A stretch of DNA of 64,000 nt, taken from positions 10,904,572 through 10,968,571 of the forward strand of contig JAJEKV010000005.1 in the NCBI GenBank assembly GCA_021234155.1, given 5' to 3'. Under the pieces are notes generated by a model. The model searched no databases. It saw only the letters and a list, made by a program, of their open reading frames with translations, and was not told where the DNA came from. The stretch comes from Isoetes taiwanensis. Lineage: Eukaryota > Streptophyta > Lycopodiopsida > Isoetales > Isoetaceae. Shown piece by piece: positions 34,501 through 43,912 of this stretch (position 1 is its first letter; every line of letters starts with the position of its first letter). The translations under genes and the position numbers were made by a program.

Positions 34501-35304
34501 TGGTGATCTTTGGGAACAAAACAGATGGATGTCTTGGACTAGTTTGAAACACAAAAATAAGAGGTAGTTCATCAGACAGATCCTTCTTTAGATACATCAT
34601 GCAGAAGGTCTGCAATATCAACCCAATGGATAATCCCATTTGTATTGATTGGACTTTATCTGACAAGCCTATTTACAGTGTTTCCAAAGTCTATAGATGT
34701 CCAAGCAAGTCAAATACGCCATTCTCAGATGAAACTGAAACCAGATTGTTCAAGAACATTTGGTATTCCTACTTACCCCCAAAAATCTCATACTTTGTTT
34801 GGCTTGTTGCAAACAAAAGCCTATCAAATCTGGAAATGATTTCTAGACATTCAAACCAGAACACTCATCCAATTAACCCAAACTGCCCTTTGGGCTGTGG
34901 CAATGTAGAAACTCTAGAGCACATCTTCGGGTGTGTCAAGCTCACTTCCTTCTGGTTATGGTTTGAGGACACCTTCAAAATTAAATGCCCTGCTACCCTT
35001 TATGATGAATGATGAAGCATTTAAGAACTCTTTGTGTTTCACTGCATTATGGAACGTATGGAAACATAGAAACAGATGTCATTATGGAGGCAACAGATCA
35101 TCTACATACTGGATAAAAACTCAAGTTATTTCTGACATTGAAATGACTGCAACTAACCAAATGCATGTAGATAAGGATTCTATTGACAATAAATGGTATG
35201 GTATTGGTAATTTCATTGGCTCTCACTTGCTGTTTAAATTAAATTGCAATATCACACTTACTAACAATGACTGTTCTTCTGCTAGATTACATGATGAGCC
35301 TTAG
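31520..35304 (+). pseudogene. LINE ORF2: APE endonuclease, reverse transcriptase, zf-RVT
   Basis: Endonuclease blocks: MKILGWNLRGIKGP, LLQELRL, INIYAST, MAGDFNNTP, ALDRFYIN. RT blocks: AKGKSPGPDGLPPEFY, LIPKV, WRPISLTN, NQSAFLPNR, LKLDFSKAFDTV, GVRQGCPLAPYLF and the active-site region QYADNSFSF. The terminal zf-RVT motif is CPLGCGNVETLEHIFGC (about 34880). Lesions: TAG at 32675, TGA at 34148, a frameshift near 34560, another near 35000. Two catalytic residues are changed: SDH is SDQ in the endonuclease and YADD is YADN in RT. Confidence 0.9.
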
Positions 35305-35746
35305 CAGAGATTTTAACACATCAGTGGAGCCAGCAGAGTACAGACTTTTCCCAGGTCAGAGACTAGTTCATGATATTCAGTACACAGATGATGGATTATG
35401 GACAGGCCTAGTCAGGGGCATCACAGACATTGATATCCCAGATATTCCAGACAATGAAATTGATTGGGTTATAGAGTTCTGTAGAGGCACTCACTTAATG
35501 GTACAGTTATGGTGGTTCATGGAAAGCAATAGTAGAAGGATGACAGATCAGCAATTTCAGTATTACAGACAATGCTATTATCACCACAGATGCTTAGCAG
35601 ATGCTTATGGCACACTCATTATCCTCATGTCCACAACTAATGCAGACAGGTTGATCCAAGAGCTAAACTGGGGAAATGGTAACATTCTCATTCTGCAGCC
35701 AGACTTCCAGCCAAACCTTGACTTCCTCACATCCTATCATTTCTAA
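35267..35746 (+). CDS. Open frame at the LINE 3' end, unknown function
   Basis: 159 codons without a lesion, overlapping the last 38 bases of the decayed ORF2 frame. The sequence is rich in Trp/Tyr/Asp (IDWVIEFCRGTH, QLWWFMES, QCYYHHRC) and has no motif I recognise. It could be the C-terminal end of ORF2 reached through one more frameshift, or a separate third ORF. No poly(A) signal follows closely. Confidence 0.4.
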   Translation: MTVLLLDYMMSLSRDFNTSVEPAEYRLFPGQRLVHDIQYTDDGLWTGLVRGITDIDIPDIPDNEIDWVIEFCRGTHLMVQLWWFMESNSRRMTDQQFQYYRQCYYHHRCLADAYGTLIILMSTTNADRLIQELNWGNGNILILQPDFQPNLDFLTSYHF

Positions 35747-36063
35747 TCTGATTTCATCTTCCCCTTCCATCCACCCTTCAGTCCAATCTGAGCACCTCCA
35801 ATTATACAAGTTTCTGTCTACATGTTGCTGCCAACAATTACTTGTGAGCTGCACAATCTCAAGATTTTCTACTCTTTCAATTTGGTTGCAGCAACACAGT
35901 TTTTCTCACAAGGCAGACTATTGCTTCATAATTATAAATATTTCTGCTATGCATATAGCACAGCATTTACCTATGTTACTTTTGTTTATGATACTTTTGC
36001 TTGCAAGTTCAATTTTGAGTAGCCTACTTTATGGCTCACTCACAACAATGTACCTTTTTCTAT

Positions 36064-36500
36064 AATATCGGACTACCCCGTAAAAAGAAATGTGCACAGG
36101 CAATATAGAAGGGTAATGGCGACAACTTCTCACCGGGATAAAAAACCCCGCCCTTTCGGGTTTTCGAGGAAAACCCTAATGAGAAATGGTCGCCAACAAC
36201 CTTGAATGTGTTGCCTGGAAAATCGAAGGAGATGGATTGATGGCGAACAGAAATATAGCAGGACCCTTTAAGACGGCGAGAATCCCGAATGTGTTTACCG
36301 GAAGCCGAAAAAGGTGGGTTGATGGCGAACACAAATATAGCAGGACCCCAGAAGACCGCGGAAAACCTGCAGCAACTCAAATGAACCCAAAAAATACCCG
36401 TGAATGGTTAGAAAAACTACCATGCATGGCAGGGACAAGGCAAGCCGCACAATCAAAAACCTGCAAAGAAGAGCAAATTAGAAACATAAAAAGCAGCACG
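36064..36500. repeat. Two copies of an ~83-bp unit in otherwise unassigned DNA
   Basis: GAATGTGTT...TTGATGGCGAACA.AAATATAGCAGGACCC appears twice, anchored at 36241 and 36323. The flanks have a short GC-rich palindrome (CCCGCCCTTTCGGG near 36150). No gene was recognised. Confidence 0.6.
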
Positions 36501-36519
36501 CAAAAAGGTGGAGAAGCAT

Positions 36520-36800
36520 CACCCAGCGGGTGGAAAACAATTATGCGTCACCCTCAAGGTGGAAATAAATAGCATCACAAGGTGGAAATAAATAGCATCA
36601 CCCTCAAGGTGGAAATAAACAGCATCACCCTCAAGGTGGAAATAAATAGCGACACCCTCAAGGTGGAAATAAATAGCATCACCCTCAAGGTGGAAATAAA
36701 TAGCATCACCCTCAAGGTGGAAATAAATAGCATCACCCACAGGTGGAGATAGCATCACCTGAAAGGTGGAGAAAGCATCACCCAACGGGTGGAAAATAAC
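36520..36800. repeat. ~30-bp minisatellite, about ten copies
   Basis: Units of the form AGCATCACCCTCAAGGTGGAAATAAAT, several exact, the outer ones diverged (ACCCAGCGGGTGGAAAA). CACC..GGTG makes each unit partly self-complementary. The long minus-strand ORF across it (repeated GDAIYFHLE) is a by-product. Confidence 0.9.
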
Positions 36801-37134
36801 ATATGAAAAAATGACATGATAGTGATGCAAAAACATAATTATAGTAAATGCAAAGTGAACAACAACAAAAATGCAAGGCCTAAAAACACAAATGAAACAG
36901 ACGCGTCCCCACTGAGCAGGGCGGGAAGGGAGGGAAGCTACGAGAAGGAAAGAAGCTGCTATGAGAAGACGCCGATAACCGAGCCAAAACGGAAATGGCC
37001 TAATATAGGCGCTCGTCCCTTCCCAGAATGGCGATCCGATGGCTCGGATCGATGGGATTAATGAAAACAAGGTGCAAAGCACTGTGGATTGCCCCCAAAA
37101 TGCCATTATGAATAAAGCTTTATAAATGTATCTT

Positions 37135-37365
37135 CATGCGTCTGGTTGTTTAGTCTAGTGGTAATACACTAGGTCTAGCAACTATAGGTCTCGAGTTTGA
37201 GACCGCCCAGAATCGCACTTTGAACTGTTGGGTGTCAAAACCCATAGACGCAATGTAAAGTGGTTGGGGGCAGGGCCCAACAAAACAATGTAGTGTGGTC
37301 ACATGTCCAGTTGGATGCTGCCTAGTGGTGTGACGTTAAAATACTATCTATCTATCTATTATTTA
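37135..37365 (+). mobile_element. tRNA-derived SINE (Au-like)
   Basis: The 5' tRNA-like head has A box TTAGTCTAGTGG (about 37150-37161) and B box GAGTTTGAGACC (about 37193-37204). A tRNA-unrelated body follows with GGTTGGGGGCAGGGCCCAAC, and the element ends in a short (CTAT)n tail near 37347-37359. Arrangement and length fit plant tRNA-derived SINEs; the body is reminiscent of the Au family. A possible imperfect target duplication (TATCTTCAT at 37129 and 37439) is too far out to trust. Confidence 0.7.
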
Positions 37366-38104
37366 AATTATTTAATTATTTTGAAAGTAGTATAGGAACA
37401 TACTCCTTGAAACATATATGTATTGATTTATATAATGGTATCTTCATTGTCTGTAAAGCGTCTGTAAAAAATAATGTTGTGTCATGATTGGTCGATATGT
37501 TTAGCTTGAAAATGCATTAGCAAAATGTGTGAAGATATTGAGAATACTATAGAAAAGTAGTAGTTGATAGTATAGAAAAGTAGTTGCTTATGATATATAG
37601 AACGCTTACATACATGCCAATCATGTGCAACATGGTGCGTTGTTGCTTTAGATAAACCTTTCAATTGGTACATTGTGGTGTAAAGGCAAGTGAATAGCAA
37701 GATTTTTAATCTTACTAAATTTCCCTATGGAATTAGAGAAGGCAGTCATGGGACTCAAAATTTTAGCTCAAGGAACTAAAGTATCATAGTCACGCAGTCA
37801 AATCAATAATGGCTGAGATGCAACCAGCCAGAATGGTTTTAGAGATGCCAAAAATGGGACCTTTCTGTTCATTCTAAATCTGCATCTCTAAGAGTACAAC
37901 CTAGGCAGTCAAGCAACCGCTAATACATCAATTTTAAGATTCAGTTTTGTCTATTTTTGCTGCCACGTAGCTTTCCACTTCTATTGGAATATTAGGGTTC
38001 CCCATCCATTGCTGTTTCTACCAGACAACCCAACTGTCACACTATGTGTACTTCTCAAATACATCTTGCGAAGACAACATTAAATGCATCTTACATCTAC
38101 AGGT
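37366..38104. other. Unassigned AT-rich sequence
   Basis: No gene, transposon end or structured repeat was seen. Confidence 0.3.
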
Positions 38105-39448
38105 CCATGGCAAATAGTCGTCTCCAGGAGTCCACACTCAGTTCTCTTCCTAAGAACTAACTAGCTTTTCCAAATGAGATGTGGACATGTCTACAGGCCT
38201 TAAACACTTGGAGTATTCTAATTCTAAATTCACTTTGCATCATGTAAATTATATCAATATTTTGAATTTACTTCAATCTCTCAAGCTTACCCTGGTTCCA
38301 ATCTATTAAAGCGAGTAAACTGTGGTCTTAATGGTCTAGTCTAGGTAGCTAGGTTCTCAACGACAATTGTAATGCAAGCTCATGCTCTGCATAGAAGTCT
38401 ACTCCGCAGAAGTTGTAGCCTAATATTACATCATTGCACCACAGAGAAAATAAAAACTTGTCTTTTGTGTGCAATCTGAAAGATACAATTTAGTTGTTTT
38501 CAAAAATGCCTTCAACAAATCTCAACATGCAACATTTGGCCCTTACCTTGATATGTATGATGTCTTGTCTTGGTCAATTTGCTAACCAGCAAACTATGGA
38601 CAATGCGCTGCATATATTAGGGATTCTACAGAACAATATGCACTAGGTTAAGAATGTCTAGTGTACGTTGGCATCAAGCAAACTAGAAGTCAAAAATCTA
38701 TAAAATATAAAAGCAAATGGAGTCATGCACACTGAGGTGCAAATATACCTGTATACTTAACAGCTAGTATCCTTGCCATGGCAAATAGTCGTCTCCAGGA
38801 GTCCACACTCAGTTCTCTTCCTAAGAACTAACTAGCTTTTCCAAATGAGATGTGGACATGTCTACAGGCCTTAAACACTTGGAGTATTCTAATTCTAAAT
38901 TCACTTTGCATCATGTAAATTATATCAATATTTTGAATCTACTTCAATCTTTCAAGCTTACCCTGATTCCAATCTATTAAAGCGAGTAAACTGTGGTCTT
39001 AATGGTCTAGTCTAGGTAGCTAGGTTCTCAACGACAATTGTAATGCAAGCTCATGCTCTGCATAGAAGTCTACTCCGCAGAAGTTGCAGCCTAATATTAC
39101 ATCATTGCACCACAGAGAAAATAAAAACTTGTCTTTTGTGTGCAATCTGAAAGATACAATTTAGTTGTTTTCCCAAATGCCTTCAACAAATCTCAACATG
39201 CAACATCTGGCCCTTACCTTGATATGTATGATGTCTTGTCTTGGTCAATTTGCTAACCAGCAAGCTATGGACAATGCACTGCATATATTAGGGATTCTAC
39301 AGAACAATATGCACTAGGTTAAGAATGTCTAGTGTACGTTGGCATCAAGCAAACTAGAAGTCAAAAATCTATAAAATATAAAAGCAAATGGAGTCATGCA
39401 CACTGAGGTGCAAATATACCTGTATACTTAACAGCTAGTATCCTTGCC
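38105..39448. repeat. 671-bp recent tandem duplication
   Basis: Unit 1 (38105-38775) and unit 2 (38776-39448) both begin CCATGGCAAATAGTCG and end CAGCTAGTATCCTTG. Only about ten differences were noticed, so the event is recent. The unit has no ORF of note and no transposon ends. Confidence 0.9.
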
Positions 39449-41266
39449 AGATGATGCTCTTTCTTGATGTGAAACTCAGAAAGCTTAAAGGACAATAGGA
39501 ACTCTGCACCAATCTACACTAGAAGCTGCCTAGCTGATGTGGCTGCCCAATGTGCCATCCAAAATAACCTGCATTATTAGAATTAAACTGCTCAGGGGTG
39601 AAGGTGGATTGCCTTGCTTTTATGGAATCCACCTTATCCAAACTTATGCACATGAGTACTAATTTATTAAAGCAGGAGCAAAGCAAATCCAAATTGGAGC
39701 ATACAATGTTCTTGGATTCATGCAGCTACAAACGAGCAAGATGCCTTGCCTTCCGTTGTTTCTCACGTTCAAGGCTAAATGGCTTAATAACGAAGCATTT
39801 GTCACAAGAAAGTGGAGGGAAAGCATCTATTTGAGCAAAAGGGACCACAAATCTTCATCAATCCAACGATTTTGGCCACTTTTGGATGGATAAGAAAATG
39901 CAGCACAAACACAAAATGGTATTACTTATATTCCCAGTTGCAGCAGCTGGAAACCTCACATTTTAAGGCTCGAAAAATTCCAATCAAGAAGCATGAAATA
40001 AATGTTGTTACCCCACCTTATAGAGCATCTCAGAGGCCCATTAGTATGCTAAGATTCACAAAAAGCAATCCCCATGATTTTTTGCAAAAGGAATGTCTCC
40101 CGCTTCAATCCATCTCCAAAAACATTTGTTTCAGTCCAGCCACTTCAGCGCCCATTAAAAAACATTAACCCAAGACATGCAAAATTTACAGAAGCCGGAT
40201 CTTTCATCTAAGTGTCCCGCATAGCCTGACCTGCTTTAAGAGCAACTTCACTAAAGGGTAAGGGTAACAGTGAAAAGGCTTTTAAGAGCAGAGGACTGAC
40301 AATAAAGCTAATCCAATATGCTCTTTTTAAGCAGGCCAAATACATGGCCATTATAGCAGCTGTTGACCCTATGTGTAGCAGAGGAAGCTGAAAAACCAGT
40401 GCAGAGGGTAAAGTGAAAAGACAAATGCTTTCAGCGTATCTAACACTGGTCTCCTTTTGGTGTCGAGTTCCACAAGTATTTGCCAAAATAACAGGCTACA
40501 AATTAACGAGAACAGGATGTTGACAGATTGAAGCATGACGGGAGTGGATAGCCCCATCTATCGTGTCCATAGATGAACAGCTAATGCATATCCTACTGAA
40601 CAAAGATACCTGCATATTCATAACGTGGAGCCTCGAATGGGAGACAAGATTTTCAAACAAAATCAGAGCCTCTGGCAGTACCTCCGTGCCTGAGGCACAT
40701 GAAAAAACTCATCCTACAAGAAAATATAACCGAAATAAGAGCAACAAAACATCAATAAAACATAGACATGATTATACCATATAGGGTTCTCGAACAATAT
40801 GTGCCAGATAAACGCTTGTGTGGAGGGCTTTTCTGTGAGAAATTGCTACAGACTTCTCATTGAAAATCTGTATGTAGAAGTAAAATCAATGCCTTTTTCA
40901 ATACAAATCCTTTTCTATAAATACATTCCAATAAAAAAATAGTTTGTTTTAAAAATAAAAAACCCAAAGATAAATTCTAAAAAAAGGAATCTCTAGCCCA
41001 AAGGTTAAAAAAACCAATAGTTTTTCACAAAAAAAAAACGAGTTTTCGATCGCCGGAAAAATAATTTGGCGTCCAAAACACGGAAAACCTTAGCGTATAT
41101 TCATACGCAAAAAAACCAAAAAGTTTTTCACCACCGGAAAAACAATCAGTAATGACGGCCGTCAGATTATCAGATATACCCCTGATATGCCAGAATATGC
41201 CAAAACCAACCCTCCCCCTAACGAATTGCCCCCTTAACAGGGGCAATCCAAAAACCCCATTCTCTC
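39449..41266. other. Unassigned sequence ending in an A-tract
   Basis: Several 60-118-codon frames occur on both strands, none with a recognisable domain. The last 250 bases hold many A-runs and end in the A24 tract, so part of this may be a poly(A)-tailed retrocopy on the plus strand. Confidence 0.25.
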
Positions 41267-41290
41267 AAAAAAAAAAAAAAAAAAAAAAAA
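41267..41290 (+). repeat. A24 tract at the edge of the LTR element
   Basis: Uninterrupted run of 24 A. The minus-strand ORF of the neighbouring element stops being readable exactly here, which suggests that a poly(A)-tailed sequence inserted or that the element broke here. Confidence 0.6.
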
Positions 41291-42022
41291 CTTGAGCAAC
41301 TGCTGGATCTGGGGTGGATACTCAGGGGGCAAAAAATCAAGGAAATCACCTTGACAGTACTCAGCTAGCTCATACATGACGTCCTATCTCTTCACATAAC
41401 GGGTATCGGCGATGGCATGGTACGCCCACAAAATATCGTCAAGCAAAAGATACTCTTGATTGTTGAGAAGAATCGTCGGGAGCCCATCTAGTCGGGCGAG
41501 TTTATGGCCCTGGATTCAGTGCACAGTCATCCCGGTGGCTAGTTGCTTCCAATGGGCGAAGTCAGTATGGTTAATCCGCTCCTCTTCAACGGGATCAGCA
41601 GGAATAGGCATCTTGCCTTTTTCAAATGGAGTAGCCCCAGCCTCAACATATTGGTCCATAAGAATAGCCAAGGCGAAACCGACCTCAAAATGGGTTTGCT
41701 GATGGTCGAAATGAAGAATGGGAGTGTGCTTGGCCCATCGTTGAATGCTGCGGAGGACGTCCTCTGCATGCTGATCGTCGTCTAACATCTGCATGAGGAT
41801 GTCTCTGTCAAGGTATAGCTGGGGAGGGTCTCCGTAAGGCTCACATTGTGGAACCATTTCTTGGGTATAAAACTCCAAGAAATCTGCATAATCAGGATGA
41901 GCCTCCATATTCTTAATGAGATCCACCTTCTGCAACAAATAGGGGTGGAGAAGCTCGAACGGGACCTAGGAATCCCAGTGCTCTCCATCCTGGTACCACT
42001 GGTGGCGCTTAGCGTAATCCAT
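41291..42022 (-). pseudogene. Second ORF of the LTR element, unknown function
   Basis: ATG at 42022 (MDYAKRHQWYQDGEHWDS), then one frame to the A24 tract, interrupted by TAG at 41966-41968, TGA at 41516-41518 and a TAG near 41390. The longest intact piece is 140 codons (41938-41516). The protein is acidic and rich in Asp/Glu/Gln/Leu, with EAHPDYADFLEFYTQEM, LDRDILMQMLDDDQHAEDVL and HFEVGFALAILMDQYVEAG. It resembles no retrotransposon domain I know. It starts 127 bases after the H3-like stop. It might be an extra ORF of the kind seen in some large plant elements, or captured host sequence. Confidence 0.45.
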
Positions 42023-42148
42023 ACAGCTTGAAGGAAGAGGGAGGAGCAAAAGGATAGAAGGCAAGGAAACAATGAAACCCTAAAAAAAGGAAAAGAGACC
42101 TTTTAAAAGGGAAGACCTTTTTGTCAGGGAATATTCTTTCTATTCCGT

Positions 42149-42473
42149 TTACTTTATTTTAGCGTGTATGGCACAAAGGTTGGCGTCGCCGAAGAGGGCG
42201 ATGAGATAATCCTCTGCAGCCTCCTGTAACGCAAGGATGGCATGGGCTTGAAACCGCAGGTCAATCTTGAATTTTTGAGCAATTTTTCGGACTAGTGGAA
42301 GGGTAGCTTCCACAATAAGAGCTCCATCGACTTTTGGTATTTTCGGATCTCTCGCAAGGCCACTGTTCCCGATCTATACCTGTGGGGTTTCCTCTGACGA
42401 GTTGGGGTACAAGGGGAGGGGTCTTGCCTCCGGTGGCCGGGTGTCGGGCCTGCTGGACCAGAGTCTCGCCACC
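42149..42473 (-). pseudogene. Histone H3-like domain (H3.3-type, truncated, frameshifted)
   Basis: Three reading frames are needed: tail (42473 to ~42400), alpha-N and alpha-1 (~42400 to 42310) and alpha-2/alpha-3 (about 42295 to 42149). The second shift fits loss of 4 bases between LPF and LVR. The LRFQ-H-x-LALQ string matches the replacement (H3.3) form rather than H3.1 or centromeric H3. The N-terminal lysines are mostly lost and the C-terminal helix end is missing. Arg before KLP has become Trp. It would not make a functional histone. It may be a processed H3 copy that landed in the ORF, or an old fusion; the upstream frame enters it without a break, which favours fusion slightly. Confidence 0.8.
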
Positions 42474-43285
42474 TATCGCTTCGAGCCGTGTCTTATACTG
42501 ACAGCCCAAGCGAGTAGGATTGGTGTTCTTCCGCTTCCGTTGTATGGTGCGGTTGGCGGGCTCTTCAACATTCTTTCTAGCTTGCTTTTCTGCTAGCTAT
42601 GCCGCCTCCCTCTCGGCATGTTGCGCCCATAGCAGACATATCTCGGTCCGCCGCCGAATCTCTACGAGGTATCTCTTGGATCGGGCCGCCATGTCAAGTT
42701 CAACGGGCTGCAGATCTTCTTGGGTAAGAGGTGCCGGTATATCTTCCCATATAAAGATTTGGGCTCCCTCATCATAATAGTATGGGGGCAAGGTGAAGTT
42801 GCACCCTTCCCTCTTCCCAAGTAAACATATTCCTGTCCTCGAACAGCTGGATCTCCACTCGCAACCTGCCAGGCGTCTTCCTCTTGTGCCATGGCCATAA
42901 CTCTTTCAGCTTCTCGGCGAGCATCTGCAGCAGCAGCATCTTGGGGCATGTCCGGAGGGTAGTAGTGAACAAGGGTCAGGTCTTGGTCTTCTTGCTCCAC
43001 GAGGGTGTATGTCTCCCCTTCAGCGTTAAGTTTTAACAAAAATCGCTCTGTAAGGTGGAATATAGGGTAAGGGATTCGGTCTCCCTCCACGAACCTCTGA
43101 ACTAGCTGCTCTAGAAGAAGCTCGATTTTAACAGGACCGTTGGGTGTGTCGCCAAGGTGACAGCCGAGTTCTGCAAAGAGTTGAAAGACATTGCATGAAG
43201 AGTAACTATTCGTAGTGCGGGCCATAGCTAGGCAAAGCTGGGGTGCTGGCCAAAGGTGAGAGTGAGGGTGCAGGGCGGTAAACAC
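42149..43285 (-). pseudogene. First ORF of the LTR element, fused to a histone H3-like domain
   Basis: Likely start ATG at 43225 (MARTTNSYSSCNVF), 675 bases after the primer-binding site. The N-terminal ~150 codons (PYPIFHLTERFLLKLNAEG, an Ala/Arg/Glu-rich helix) match no family I know. After a frame change near 42800 comes PPYYYDEGAQIFIWEDIPAP up to a TAG at 42597-42599. The same frame then runs on through RTIQRKRKN into the H3-like part. The H3-like part has, in order: [14 protein letters not shown] (like the H3 tail), [67 protein letters not shown], then stop TAA at 42149. H3 would continue ~20 residues more. Confidence 0.65.
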
Positions 43286-43899
43286 GAGTCAGGTGTAGCG
43301 GGACAAGGTTAGCTCAGGAGGCTATGGCGGAGGTATGTTACTCCGATGGCTATGGCAGACAAGGTCGATGCTGGAAAAAGGTAAGGTTCAAAATGAAACC
43401 TCCAAACTCATAAAACTTTAATCTCACATTACCTTTAATGTATTTCCTTCTTTTTTTTTTAAATGTCGGTCAACACGCGCGATCAAACCGGCGTAGTTGG
43501 GTTTTTTTACTCTTAAAATCGCAAAATAAAATGCGTTTTTTCCAAGTGTGCCGATTAGCCTAATGGGTTGAATGGTGGTGCTGGGAACTTGGCCAAGGGT
43601 GTCCTAAACTAATTTTGAGGTCCCCGACACAATGGAACAAGAATTTCTTCAATCCGCGCTCTCTAGAGAAAGTTATGGCCTCTGGAAAAGAGAGACCACT
43701 TCCTGCCAAAAAAACTCGATACATTCTACCCCTGTACCTTCAAATTTACCTTTCCAACTTCCCTTTTACCACAAATTTGGGCATCAATCATTCTACTTAC
43801 AGGGTTCTAGGGAATTTTTCTAGGTTAGAGTCCCCGACTACTTAATGTTCTATCGAGTTAGGACATGGCCAGTGCAATGATCTAGTCCACTAAAATCAT

Positions 43900-43911
43900 G
43901 CTCTGATACCA
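43900..43911 (-). other. Primer-binding site, initiator-Met tRNA type
   Basis: TGGTATCAGAGC on the minus strand, complementary to the 3' end of plant initiator Met tRNA. It lies one base after the LTR end ...GCGTCACA, which sets the direction of the element. Confidence 0.8.
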
Positions 43912-43912
43912 T

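Larger units (their letters stand above)
29100..36063 (+). mobile_element. L1-type LINE, 5'-truncated and mutated
   Basis: Contains ORF1 (29100-31480), ORF2 with endonuclease, reverse transcriptase and zf-RVT (31520-35304) and a further open frame (35267-35746). The 5' end starts inside ORF1, as expected for truncated target-primed insertion. No clear poly(A) tail or target duplication was found; the 3' limit near 36063 is an estimate based on the start of different, repeat-bearing sequence. At least six stops and three frameshifts make it inactive. Confidence 0.85.

Noticed and set aside
36520-36800. CRISPR-like regular repeats
   Set aside because: Units are directly contiguous without unique spacers, and the window is a plant nuclear genome.
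36519-37106. 195-codon minus-strand ORF with repeated GDAIYFHLE
   Set aside because: Most of it is the translated ~30-bp minisatellite; the unit length is a multiple of three by chance.
37138-37210. Genuine tRNA gene
   Set aside because: The tRNA-like head continues into a SINE body with a CTAT tail, and the fold is incomplete.
40208-40557. Overlapping hydrophobic minus-strand ORFs
   Set aside because: No consistent frame, no start context and no family resemblance; likely chance.
42149-42473. Centromeric histone H3 (CENH3)
   Set aside because: The LRFQ-H-x-LALQEAAE sequence and loop length match canonical or replacement H3; the longer CENH3 loop 1 is not seen.
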